The notes under the pieces were generated by a model, which had not been told where the DNA came from, searched no databases, and saw only the letters and a list, made by a program, of their open reading frames with translations. This document shows, in pieces, positions 28,412 through 35,748 of a stretch of DNA of 64,000 nucleotides. Source of the DNA: Oxalobacteraceae bacterium (lineage in GTDB: Bacteria > Pseudomonadota > Gammaproteobacteria > Burkholderiales > Burkholderiaceae_D); NCBI GenBank assembly GCA_021151485.1, contig JAGKXB010000002.1, positions 29,790 through 93,789 of the forward strand, given 5' to 3'. Both the position numbers and the translations under genes were made by a program. Each line of letters opens with the position of its first letter. Positions within the stretch are counted from its first letter, which is position 1.

Positions 28412-29823
28412 GCATTGCCATGCGACTATCTTTGCCTCCTTTTAAATCCATGACTATCGCCGTTGCCATCGCACTTGCCTGCATGGCGAGCGGTTGCGCC
28501 ATCGGCCCGCAATATCAAACGCCATCCGCGCCAATTTCGCAAACTTACAAGGAGAGCGGTGCCTGGATATCGGCCACGCCATCCGATGCGCAAGAGCGTG
28601 GTGCTTGGTGGACTGTACTCAATGACTCGCAGCTGAATCAATTGATGTCAGCAGTAGACGTCTCAAATCAAAACATCGCCGCTGCGTATGCTGCCTATAA
28701 GCAAGCCAGAGCGCTGGTGGATCAACAGCGATCCGCGCTATTTCCCGTCGTGTCGTTGACGGGCAGCGGTGGCCGTAGTGCGAGTACTTCCAATACTGCC
28801 AACAATGTACAACTCAGCATAGGCAGCACCTGGGAACCTGACGTCTGGGGTCGTTTAGGGCGCAGTGTGGATGGCGCCAGCGCCAGTGCCCAAGCCAGCG
28901 CCGCCGATTTAGCCGCCGCGCGTTTATCCGTGCAGGGCGAGTTAGCCGTGAATTATTTTTCCCTACGCCAAACCGATGCTCAACGTAAGTTGCTAGCCGA
29001 TACCATTACTGGCTACCAGCGCGTGTTGCAGATCACGCAAAACCGCTACGCCGCCGGCATTGCTGTCAAAACCGACGTGCTGCAAGCGCAAACCCAACTC
29101 GCCAATGCGCAAGCCGATGCCGTTGGCCTTGAACGATCCAGAGCGCAGTTGGAACACGCCATCGCCGTATTGATAGGCAAAGCGCCGGGCGATTTCACCT
29201 TAGCACCAGCCAATTGGCAGCCAACAGTATTAACTATCCCCCCCGGCATGCCATCCACCTTGCTACAACGCCGCCCCGATATCGCCGCCGCCGAACGCCG
29301 CGTCGCTGCCGCTAACGAACAAATCGGCATTGCGCAATCTGCTTTCTTCCCCAACCTAGGCCTAAACGCCTCCTACGGCACCAGCGCCAGCAACGTAGCC
29401 GATTTGTTCAGCGTTCCCACCAGCGTATGGTCGCTAGGCCTATCCGCCGCACAAACAGTCTTCAACGCCGGCGCCACCAACGCCAAAGTCGCCAGTGCTC
29501 AAGCCGCTTATGACGAAGTCGTCGCCCGCTATCGCCAAACTGTGCTAGCCGCTTTCCAGCAAGTAGAAGACCAACTCGCCGCAACCCGCGTCCTGGCGCA
29601 ACAAGAAGAACTACGACAACAAGCCTCCAAAGCCGCCAACGAGGCGCAAAAGCAAATGCAAAACCGCTACCAAGCCGGCCAAGTCAGCTACACCGAAGTC
29701 GTCACAGCCCAGGCGACAGCACTCAGCGCACAACGTGCACTGGTGCAATTGCAGGCTGATCGGCAAGTGGCGACGGTGTCGTTGATACAGGCGTTGGGTG
29801 GAGGGTGGCGGGTGGGGCGGTGA
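28408..29823 (+). CDS. opmB: Outer-membrane efflux lipoprotein (NodT/OpmB family)
   Basis: The outer-membrane channel of the RND pump, 471 residues. A lipoprotein signal peptide ends in the lipobox MASGC. Two OEP repeats follow (about 70-265 and 275-465), each with the long coiled-coil helices that form the trimeric tunnel. The ATG overlaps the muxC stop (ATGA), so translation is coupled. Codon use shifts toward GCC-rich codons in its second half. It closes the muxABC-opmB operon; the next genes converge from the right strand. Confidence 0.93.
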   Translation: MSIAMRLSLPPFKSMTIAVAIALACMASGCAIGPQYQTPSAPISQTYKESGAWISATPSDAQERGAWWTVLNDSQLNQLMSAVDVSNQNIAAAYAAYKQARALVDQQRSALFPVVSLTGSGGRSASTSNTANNVQLSIGSTWEPDVWGRLGRSVDGASASAQASAADLAAARLSVQGELAVNYFSLRQTDAQRKLLADTITGYQRVLQITQNRYAAGIAVKTDVLQAQTQLANAQADAVGLERSRAQLEHAIAVLIGKAPGDFTLAPANWQPTVLTIPPGMPSTLLQRRPDIAAAERRVAAANEQIGIAQSAFFPNLGLNASYGTSASNVADLFSVPTSVWSLGLSAAQTVFNAGATNAKVASAQAAYDEVVARYRQTVLAAFQQVEDQLAATRVLAQQEELRQQASKAANEAQKQMQNRYQAGQVSYTEVVTAQATALSAQRALVQLQADRQVATVSLIQALGGGWRVGR

Positions 29824-29830
29824 GGATGTT

Positions 29831-30409
29831 TTAAGTATCGTATGCCCCAGCTAAGATTTCCCTTTGCCGTTGCCGTGACCGCAAGTTTGAAATACGTTCA
29901 AGGAGTTTGATCTTGCTGTCTGCCTTCATTTTTGCATGCTCTGACATACAGTCCACCAGCGCTTCCAATCCATCCACATCAAGGACGCGGATGAACTCTT
30001 TATCCTTATTGACGAACACGAGTGCGTTTTTCTTGCGATCTAGTAATTCGATAACATTGTTGAGAGTGCCAGGGCTTTTTGCATCCCAAATCATGAGGCC
30101 ATAGTCGGCATCTTTGGCCATTTCTATGTCTTTAGCCGTGAAGTAGGCGCGTGAGCCTGGTGTGTGGTAGGTGGTGACACGATGAACAGGCCAATCTGCC
30201 ACATTGTTACGGGGGCGTTCTCCAGTGCAATATACGGTTGTTTTGCTCGCACCATACTCTTTCAACAAGGATTGAATTGATGTATCAACCCCATCAGCAT
30301 CACCGACCACAACCTCATAATTCAAAGCTAAAACGTTAGCAATGCGCTCACGTACTTTGTCATCAATGTTTTTGATGGTCATAGAGCCAGCAATGAAAAC
30401 GGTAGTCAT
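29831..30409 (-). CDS. SLOG/YspA-like nucleotide-binding protein, function unknown
   Basis: A 192-residue cytosolic protein. The first half is a Rossmann-like fold: MTTVFIAGSMTIK, then VVVGDADGVDTSIQ, similar to the G-x-x-G-[AV]-D signature of SLOG/LOG-like domains that bind nucleotides or their derivatives. A second motif, DYGLMIWDAKSPGTLNNVIELL (positions about 110-131), fits the later strand-loop of that fold. The last 40 residues are basic and helical. ATG 30409 follows the upstream gene's stop by 1 nt, so the two are translationally coupled; a longer frame from 30517 only reads into that gene. No function is claimed. The family call is by motif resemblance. Confidence 0.6.
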   Translation of the reverse strand: MTTVFIAGSMTIKNIDDKVRERIANVLALNYEVVVGDADGVDTSIQSLLKEYGASKTTVYCTGERPRNNVADWPVHRVTTYHTPGSRAYFTAKDIEMAKDADYGLMIWDAKSPGTLNNVIELLDRKKNALVFVNKDKEFIRVLDVDGLEALVDCMSEHAKMKADSKIKLLERISNLRSRQRQREILAGAYDT

Positions 30410-30410
30410 G

Positions 30411-30992
30411 TCAGTCTTTCCGAGTGAGTGCGACAACGTAGATATTCCCAATTCTCTCATAGCTGGCAAGAAGTGCGCACGCAGCTTCGATGGAAGCGCC
30501 TGTTTGATACAAGTCATCGATTAGCAGTACGTTGACTGAGCCGATACCTTGCAGCTCCCCATTTAAGCTCAATTTTCCTTTTAATGCCGCGATACGCTCG
30601 TCACGTCCTTGGATATCTTTCAAAGAATTTCCAGCAGATTTAATTAACCACGAATCATGCCAAGGTTTACCAGTGAGCATAGCGAGCTGTTGCGCAATCA
30701 ACTGAACCGGTTGTACCTTGCGAGTGGTGCTAGCCGCCATTGGAATAATCACATCAACTTCGTCGAATTTATCGAAAACGTTTTTATAGATCGCTGAGGC
30801 CAGAACCTGAGCTTGATTCGTATCACCTTTGTACTTTAGCTGATACACAGCCTCGCCGATTTCAGAGCGTTTATTGTCAAATTGCATGTGTCCGTATTGG
30901 TCTTCGCCAATCGCAGTGCTAGATAACATATGCTTGTCGAGCGTAAATCCTAGATCCCAGTTACCGATGATTTTCTTCACTATGGTCTTCAT
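30411..30992 (-). CDS. ComF-like phosphoribosyltransferase domain protein, role unknown
   Basis: A 193-residue protein of the type I phosphoribosyltransferase fold. The PRPP-binding loop is VNVLLIDDLYQTGAS (about 156-170), with the two acidic residues followed by T-G-A-S. Upstream, VDVIIPMAASTTRKVQPVQLIAQQLA (about 91-116) is the ComF-like segment preceding it. It lacks the zinc-ribbon usual for ComF. ATG 30992 has an AGGAAAAG ribosome-binding site; a longer frame to 31067 has none. It is the first gene of a coupled pair with the SLOG-like gene, immediately downstream of tRNA-Arg and in the same direction. Base composition is lower in G+C than in the efflux genes. Confidence 0.75.
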   Translation of the reverse strand: MKTIVKKIIGNWDLGFTLDKHMLSSTAIGEDQYGHMQFDNKRSEIGEAVYQLKYKGDTNQAQVLASAIYKNVFDKFDEVDVIIPMAASTTRKVQPVQLIAQQLAMLTGKPWHDSWLIKSAGNSLKDIQGRDERIAALKGKLSLNGELQGIGSVNVLLIDDLYQTGASIEAACALLASYERIGNIYVVALTRKD

Positions 30993-31129
30993 GACTTTTC
31001 CTGTTTTATAAAAGTCGATACATAATTTTGGTACGTTCAGTTTGCCCAAAGATGCCAAATAGCACATTGAAGTGCATCAAAGTGCATATCAATATGTAAT
31101 TAGTATCTAGTCGAAATTATTGGGAAAAC

Positions 31130-31205
31130 TGGTGCGGCTGGCGGGGATCGAACCCACGACCCTTGGCTTCGGAGGCCAATACTCTATCCACTGAGCTACA
31201 GCCGC
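31130..31205 (-). tRNA. tRNA-Arg (anticodon CCG)
   Basis: A complete cloverleaf on the minus strand: acceptor GCGGCTG/CAGCCGC, D arm GCTC..GAGT, anticodon stem TTGGC/GCCAA with loop CTCCGAA (anticodon CCG), T arm GTGGG-TTCGATC-CCCGC, discriminator A, and an encoded CCA at 31132-31130. The PRTase/SLOG pair lies directly downstream, so this tRNA is a plausible insertion site, but I found no repeated 3'-end sequence at the far side of the pair. Confidence 0.97.
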
Positions 31206-31249
31206 ATTAAGAAGAAAGCATCAAACAGGAAGATGAAGTGCTTAGGAGT

Positions 31250-31269
31250 GCTTTAATGAGCATTAAAGC
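31250..31269. repeat. 20-bp inverted repeat upstream of tRNA-Arg
   Basis: A perfect 9-2-9 inverted repeat, GCTTTAATG-AG-CATTAAAGC, between the tRNA and the cytochrome gene. It has no T-tract, so it may be an operator for one of the two divergent units rather than a terminator. The regulator is not known. Confidence 0.35.
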
Positions 31270-31456
31270 GGTCGCAAGGATACCTTTTTTCTGATTTGTC
31301 GTCCATGAAAAACGTTGGTAAAAATGTTGGTAAAACCATTGTTTAAGCCTGCTTGGCATTCCAAATGGCTATTATTGCGTTTATAATCGCCGGTTTGGCG
31401 CAATTTTGCTGCCTATACGTGTTTATTACGTATTTGTTAATTGCATGAAGGAAATC

Positions 31457-32350
31457 ATGAGCGACTCACATAACGAAGAACATCAATCACCGATTAAAAC
31501 CCCCAAGCAACTGATTGCTGCAGTCGTGGCGGCTATTTTGGTTCCTATTATTTGCATCGTCTTATTGGTGCAATATGTTGCTAATGACAAAAAAGTAGGG
31601 ATTGGGTCGGACGCACAATCGACTGATGCCATTGCTGCGCGCATTAAACCTGTTGCCGATCACGGATTTACTTTCAAAGATGCCAATGGGCCTAAACAGT
31701 TACAAACAGCAGAAGCCGTGTACACCGCGGTATGTGCCGCTTGTCATGCGACGGGTGCTGCTGGTGCGCCAAAATTGGGCGATGCGAGTGCATGGTCGGC
31801 GCGTATTGCACAAGGTTACGACACGTTGTTGAAACATGCGATACAAGGTTTGCGTGGCATGCCAGCTAAAGGTGGTGTACCCGATTTGGATGATGTTGAA
31901 GTAGCCCGTGCCGTGGTGTATATGGCGAATCAGAGTGGTGCGAAATTCAAAGAACCAGAAGTGAAGGCAAGTGCTACTGAGCCCGCTGCATCAGCATCCG
32001 CATCCGCTAGCGCATCATCTGCACCTGTTGTTGCATCTGCTAGTGCTTCTACCAGTGCGTCAGCCAATGCTGTACCAGCTGCGCCAGCTAAATTGGCTGC
32101 CGATGCTGGCGCGAAACTTTATCAAGCAAGTTGCCAGGCATGTCATGCTAGTGGTGCTGCTGGTGCTCCTAAGTTTGCTGATAAGGCTGCATGGGCGGCT
32201 CGTATTAAACAAGGAAATGCCGTGTTATATGACCATGCAATCAAAGGGTTTAATGGTAAAAATGGTGTGATGCCTGCTAAAGGTGGTTCTTCTGCTAGCG
32301 ACGAAGAGGTAAAAGCGGCGGTTGATTACATGGTTAAGGCTGCTAAATAA
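31457..32350 (+). CDS. Membrane-anchored dihaem cytochrome c (c5-like)
   Basis: A 297-residue protein with an N-terminal membrane anchor (about residues 18-42) and two c-type haem domains in the periplasm. Haem sites are CAACH and CQACH, each followed by the Met-ligand region MPAKGG. The domains are joined by a low-complexity Ala/Ser/Pro linker (about 175-215). Members of the c5 group pass electrons in respiratory chains, usually to oxidases; the partner is not visible here. ATG 31457 was chosen for its GAAGGAAAT ribosome-binding site; a TTG at 31406 is upstream in frame. A -10-like TATAAT lies at 31382-31387. A strong terminator follows the gene. Confidence 0.9.
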   Translation: MSDSHNEEHQSPIKTPKQLIAAVVAAILVPIICIVLLVQYVANDKKVGIGSDAQSTDAIAARIKPVADHGFTFKDANGPKQLQTAEAVYTAVCAACHATGAAGAPKLGDASAWSARIAQGYDTLLKHAIQGLRGMPAKGGVPDLDDVEVARAVVYMANQSGAKFKEPEVKASATEPAASASASASASSAPVVASASASTSASANAVPAAPAKLAADAGAKLYQASCQACHASGAAGAPKFADKAAWAARIKQGNAVLYDHAIKGFNGKNGVMPAKGGSSASDEEVKAAVDYMVKAAK

Positions 32351-32387
32351 TTTAGATTAATCTGATTTTTTGTATGTGGTTTGGTAG

Positions 32388-32417
32388 GGGGTGAGTTTAT
32401 AACTTGCCCCTTTTTTT
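32388..32417 (+). terminator. Rho-independent terminator of the cytochrome c gene
   Basis: A stem GGGGTGAGTT / AACTTGCCCC (10 pairs, two of them G-T) with a 3-nt TAT loop, followed by seven T at 32411-32417. It ends the rightward cytochrome transcript and reaches the stop codon of the leftward exporter gene. Confidence 0.85.
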
Positions 32418-33219
32418 ATTGGTGATGAAAGGCAGCAATTCCCAACCATACAGCGACGAATAGCAGTAGCAAAGAAAGTCCTTTTTGTACAGTGGATGGA
32501 GGTATCTTTCGAATCAGTTTGCGGCCAACGAGCATACCAATTACGGTCGCCATCGTGAAAATTAGTGCAGCACGCCACGGAATGTTGGTTGAGTGGATGA
32601 GCGCACTTCCTACTCCGCTTAAACTAACTAATGCTACGATCATGAGGGAAGTCGCCACGATAGCTTGTACAGACAGATCAGTAAACTTTCGCAACATCGG
32701 GGTAATTAAAAATCCTCCGCCAACACCGAGAAGACCCGTCATCAATCCAGTGGCACCACCTATAGACGCAAGCAGCATGGCAGTTTGAATCGACCAAATG
32801 AGTTTTCCGGAGTCGGCGTTGATTCTGATCGTTGCTGGTGGTTGGTCTAGTGCGCTAGAGCATTGTGATGGGGAGTGTTGATAGAGGCGGTAGGCGATCA
32901 ATAACATGATGCAGGCAAAGCAGCCTTGTAATAAGGCTTGAGGTAGTTGATGCGCAATCAATTGCCCAAGGTATACAAAAGGAAATCCACTCATTGCAAT
33001 CAATATCGCAGCCTTGTATCGAACTTGTCGATTTCGCAAACCATCTAGTGAACCAACGCTAGCACTGATAGCGACAGCGATCAAAGCAACTGGTGCAGCT
33101 TGTTGCATGTTCCAACCCATTCCTATGGAAAGTGCAGGTACTGCCAGGATACCGCCGCCGGCACCTGTCAAGCCTAGAATGGCGCCGACCAATGCACCTA
33201 GTATGGCACTTAGGAACAT
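32416..33219 (-). CDS. TauE/SafE family sulfite/anion exporter
   Basis: A 267-residue inner-membrane protein with about 8 hydrophobic segments and the family's Gly-rich motif in both halves (GLTGAGGGILAVP near residue 17-29, GLLGVGGGFLITP near 164-176). TauE/SafE proteins move sulfite or organosulfur anions. It is the last gene of the bigR-yeeE-yedE unit and its start overlaps the upstream gene by 10 bp. In known BigR operons this exporter removes sulfite formed during sulfide oxidation, which fits its position. Confidence 0.9.
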   Translation of the reverse strand: MFLSAILGALVGAILGLTGAGGGILAVPALSIGMGWNMQQAAPVALIAVAISASVGSLDGLRNRQVRYKAAILIAMSGFPFVYLGQLIAHQLPQALLQGCFACIMLLIAYRLYQHSPSQCSSALDQPPATIRINADSGKLIWSIQTAMLLASIGGATGLMTGLLGVGGGFLITPMLRKFTDLSVQAIVATSLMIVALVSLSGVGSALIHSTNIPWRAALIFTMATVIGMLVGRKLIRKIPPSTVQKGLSLLLLFVAVWLGIAAFHHQ

Positions 33220-33638
33220 TGGCGATGCAGATAACGCTCTGCTAGTCTAAATAAAACCATACCAGCAAGCATTGCCAGCACAAACAGGGTAGCTTTGGGT
33301 TGGCCAGTAGCCATGGATACCAAAGCTGGGCCTGGGCAAAATCCTGCGAGACCCCACCCAGCTCCAAAAAGTAAGGATCCAATAATCAAACGCTTATCGA
33401 TTTTTTTGGATGTGGGGAGGTGAAGTGGCCCTCCCAGGAAACTGGTTGTGCGTTTTTTTGCAACGGCGAAGGCAAAAAAACCAACCGTAATTGCACCGAT
33501 CATCACAAATGCTAACGATGGGTCCCACACTCCAAATAAATCCAAGAAACCAATCACTTTACCTGGGTCTGTCATGCCTGACAGCATAAGACCAATGCCA
33601 AATAGTAATCCGACCAAAAATTCAATAACCCGATTCAT
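33210..33638 (-). CDS. YeeE/YedE family transporter half (DUF6691 type)
   Basis: A 142-residue inner-membrane protein with four hydrophobic segments and the motifs LLFGIGLMLSGMTDPGKV (about residues 12-29) and LLFGAGWGLAGFCPGPALV (about 91-109). These are the Gly-rich/Cys loops of the YeeE/YedE (thiosulfate/sulfur-transport) family, here split into two short proteins with the next gene upstream. The conserved Cys in GFCPGP is present. The pair presumably moves a sulfur species across the inner membrane. Confidence 0.88.
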   Translation of the reverse strand: MNRVIEFLVGLLFGIGLMLSGMTDPGKVIGFLDLFGVWDPSLAFVMIGAITVGFFAFAVAKKRTTSFLGGPLHLPTSKKIDKRLIIGSLLFGAGWGLAGFCPGPALVSMATGQPKATLFVLAMLAGMVLFRLAERYLHRQCS

Positions 33639-33657
33639 ATTGTTTTTCCCGTGTTAA

Positions 33658-34104
33658 TTATTGAGCGATGAATACATGGCGTAGAAGAAAAACAGTGAGA
33701 AAACCTGTTGCCATGAAACTGATGGTGGCTACCAATGAACGTGGAGAAAGACGCGATAGTCCACAAACGCCGTGACCACTTGTACAACCTAAGGCATATC
33801 TGGTTCCAAGACCTACCAGCAAACCAGCGATTAGGATAGATCCGTTATCTGCATGGATGCGCGGTATGAATATCAGGCTGGTGGGAGCTAGTACATAAAA
33901 TGCAGTTGGTGCAGTAAGCATGCCAAGGAGAAATGTCATGCGCCAACTTATATCGTTCTTTTTGAGTGGTAATAAACCACCAATAATCCCACTAATACCC
34001 AGAATGCGACCGTTGAGTAAGATGAATAGGGAGGAGGCGACTCCAATGAATACACCACCTGCGAGGGATTGCCATGGGGTGAAATGCAACCAATCAATGA
34101 GCAT
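33658..34104 (-). CDS. YeeE/YedE family transporter half
   Basis: A 148-residue partner of the preceding protein with four hydrophobic segments. It has GVFIGVASSLFILLNGRILGISGIIGG near the N-terminus and LGTRYALGCTSGHGVCGLSRLS (about 104-125) with the Cys residues typical of the sulfur-transport family. It lies 11 bp after bigR and 19 bp before the second half, in the same operon. Two half-size YeeE/YedE proteins are the standard arrangement in BigR-regulated loci. Confidence 0.9.
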   Translation of the reverse strand: MLIDWLHFTPWQSLAGGVFIGVASSLFILLNGRILGISGIIGGLLPLKKNDISWRMTFLLGMLTAPTAFYVLAPTSLIFIPRIHADNGSILIAGLLVGLGTRYALGCTSGHGVCGLSRLSPRSLVATISFMATGFLTVFLLRHVFIAQ

Positions 34105-34115
34105 GATGGATACCT

Positions 34116-34478
34116 TTATATATTGTTATTTTGATTATTTGAATTGTCTTGGTTGTTTGGATTGCAGAATTGCTGATAGAGCACTTGCATGACAGCTAAT
34201 GCTTGTGTACTACTTAATTGGTAATAGATTGCTTTTCCATCACGTCTCGTACTGACTAATCCTTCATCTCTTAATACGGTTAATTGTTGAGAAAGAGTGG
34301 GTTGCGTAATACCAAGCAATTCCTCAAGCTCACCCACACGTTTTTCCCCTTGACTGAGTTGACATAAGATTAATAATCGATCTGGATTGGAAAGTACTTT
34401 CATTAAACGGGATGCGTTGGCTGCACCGTTTTGCATTTCTGTGAGTTCTAATTTTGTGGTTGTCATGATGTTGATCAT
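34116..34478 (-). CDS. bigR: ArsR-family persulfide-responsive repressor BigR-like
   Basis: A 120-residue winged-helix repressor. The recognition region reads LLGITQPTLSQQLTVLRDEGLVSTRRDGKAIYY (about 54-86). It has exactly two cysteines, C39 (LILCQLS) and C105 (YQQFCNP), matching the BigR/SqrR pair that senses persulfides by forming a sulfur-bridged crosslink. It is the first gene of the leftward yeeE-yedE-tauE operon and is divergent from the persulfide-dioxygenase-like gene. Palindromes between them are the likely operators. The C-terminal tail is a short Asn/Gln run. The start may also be ATG 34466. Confidence 0.88.
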   Translation of the reverse strand: MINIMTTTKLELTEMQNGAANASRLMKVLSNPDRLLILCQLSQGEKRVGELEELLGITQPTLSQQLTVLRDEGLVSTRRDGKAIYYQLSSTQALAVMQVLYQQFCNPNNQDNSNNQNNNI

Positions 34479-34506
34479 TGTTTTTTTTAGTAGCGTATCA
34501 CAATAT

Positions 34507-34552
34507 TATATTGAACAATATATTGTATTTAAATATATTATTGAATAATATA
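34507..34552. promoter_or_regulatory. Candidate BigR operators, two AT-rich palindromes
   Basis: Two perfect inverted repeats lie between bigR and the divergent dioxygenase-like gene: TATATTG-AA-CAATATA at 34507-34522 and TATATTATT-G-AATAATATA at 34534-34552. Their centres are about 28 bp apart. An autoregulated, divergent BigR operon would carry its operators here. Confidence 0.65.
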
Positions 34553-34632
34553 GTAAATAATGTATTAAGTAATAAGTACGTTAAATAAGTACGTTAGATG
34601 AGTACATGCGTAAATAAAGTGAAGGAGTGGTT

Positions 34633-35496
34633 ATGAATAAACCAGAAGTCCATGCCATCTATGATCCGGCTACTTGGACGGTTACCTATGTAGTACATCA
34701 AGGGCGTGGGAGTGCCTGCGCGATCATTGATTCTGTACTTGATTTAGATCCAAAATCTGGTCGAACTCGATATACCTCTGCCGATAAAGTCATTGATTTC
34801 GTCAGGACTAACGAACTTACTGTTGCGTGGATTCTTGAAACACATGCACATGCTGACCATTTGACAGCTGCCGCTTATCTCAAAAATAAACTTGGAGGAA
34901 AAATAGCAATTGGTGAACAAATTTCAGTTGTTCAGAAGGTATTCAAGGGAGTTTTTAATCTGGAGTCAGATTTTGCTACGGATGGTTCTCAATTCGACCA
35001 CTTGTTTGCTAATGAAGAGGTATTTAGTGTCGGTGCGTTAAGTGCGCAAGCCCTTTCTGTTCCAGGTCATACACCTGCATGTATGGCTTATTTATTTGGT
35101 GACGCCGTATTCGTCGGCGATACACTATTTATGCCCGATGTGGGGACGGCACGTTGCGACTTCCCAGGAGGAAATGCACGTACCCTTTACAAATCGATCC
35201 AGAAGATTTTGAATTTGCCACCACAGACTCGCCTATTCATGTGTCATGACTATCCACCCAACGACCGAGCGGTGAAGTTCGAGACCACTGTTGCGGAGCA
35301 ACGTACAAATAATATTCATGTCCACGAAGGTATTGCTGAAGCGCAATTTGTAGAGATGCGTACTGCACGTGATGCCACACTAGAAATGCCTGTACTTATC
35401 TTGCCCTCTGTGCAAGTCAATATTCGTGCAGGGGAAATGCCTCCTGTCGAGGAAAATGGTGTGTCTTATTTGAAAATTCCACTTAATGCACTTTAA
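34633..35496 (+). CDS. blh: Metallo-beta-lactamase-fold persulfide dioxygenase-like protein (ETHE1/Blh)
   Basis: A 287-residue MBL-fold protein of the ETHE1/Blh group. Metal ligands are seen in ETHAHADHLTA (HxHxDH), GHTPACMA and GDTLFMPDVGTARCDFPGG, and a late His in CHDYPP. ETHE1-like enzymes oxidise glutathione persulfide to sulfite, which the exporter encoded in the opposite operon could remove. There is no fused rhodanese or DUF442 domain. ATG 34633 follows an AAGGAG ribosome-binding site by 5 nt; an overlapping GTG at 34627 is part of that site. Divergent from bigR across the palindromic operators. Confidence 0.9.
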   Translation: MNKPEVHAIYDPATWTVTYVVHQGRGSACAIIDSVLDLDPKSGRTRYTSADKVIDFVRTNELTVAWILETHAHADHLTAAAYLKNKLGGKIAIGEQISVVQKVFKGVFNLESDFATDGSQFDHLFANEEVFSVGALSAQALSVPGHTPACMAYLFGDAVFVGDTLFMPDVGTARCDFPGGNARTLYKSIQKILNLPPQTRLFMCHDYPPNDRAVKFETTVAEQRTNNIHVHEGIAEAQFVEMRTARDATLEMPVLILPSVQVNIRAGEMPPVEENGVSYLKIPLNAL

Positions 35497-35498
35497 TG

Positions 35499-35612
35499 TC
35501 AACGTTGCACAACCAGTGGCTTAAAGGCAATCAAATCTTGTGCCTGATTTACGGCATGGATTACTTCCTTCTTTCCTGAGGAGGATTGGCATAGCTACGC
35601 CATAAACTTGAA
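35499..35612 (-). pseudogene. Decayed SPOR-domain C-terminus (RlpA-like fragment)
   Basis: Read leftward, the last 24 or so codons give GKKEVIHAVNQAQDLIAF and then KPLVVQR and a stop, closely matching the RlpA end at 43341 (TRREAMSAMNQARDFVAA, KPVIVQR). Just upstream the similarity continues in another frame (SLWRSYANPPQE against SLYRIYSGPFST), so at least one frameshift separates the pieces. No start or full domain remains. It is a relic of an rlpA-type gene lying in the same orientation as intact rlpA, on the other side of the yfhM-pbpC pair. Confidence 0.75.
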
Positions 35613-35748
35613 AAATGTTTTTGGCTCATATCAATGAGAGGTTCAATTCAAAGAGTGATAATCATCAAATGGCGTTTTATCGCCAGGCGATTGATTTACT
35701 CTAATTATTGTTCTGTTACATTGCTGCCATCCTACTTTGGGAATGAAC

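Noticed and set aside
31130..31205. Island attachment site at the tRNA-Arg 3' end
   Set aside because: I looked for a copy of the tRNA 3' end beyond the PRTase/SLOG pair (near 29824) and found none, so insertion at the tRNA is only a possibility.
31382..31387. Complete sigma-70 promoter for the cytochrome c gene
   Set aside because: The TATAAT is good, but no acceptable -35 hexamer lies 16-18 bp upstream, so I mention only the -10-like element in the gene entry.
31971..32270. Leu/His-rich frame opposite in phase to the cytochrome c linker
   Set aside because: It is a shadow of the repetitive Ala/Ser codons of the cytochrome linker and has no start signal.
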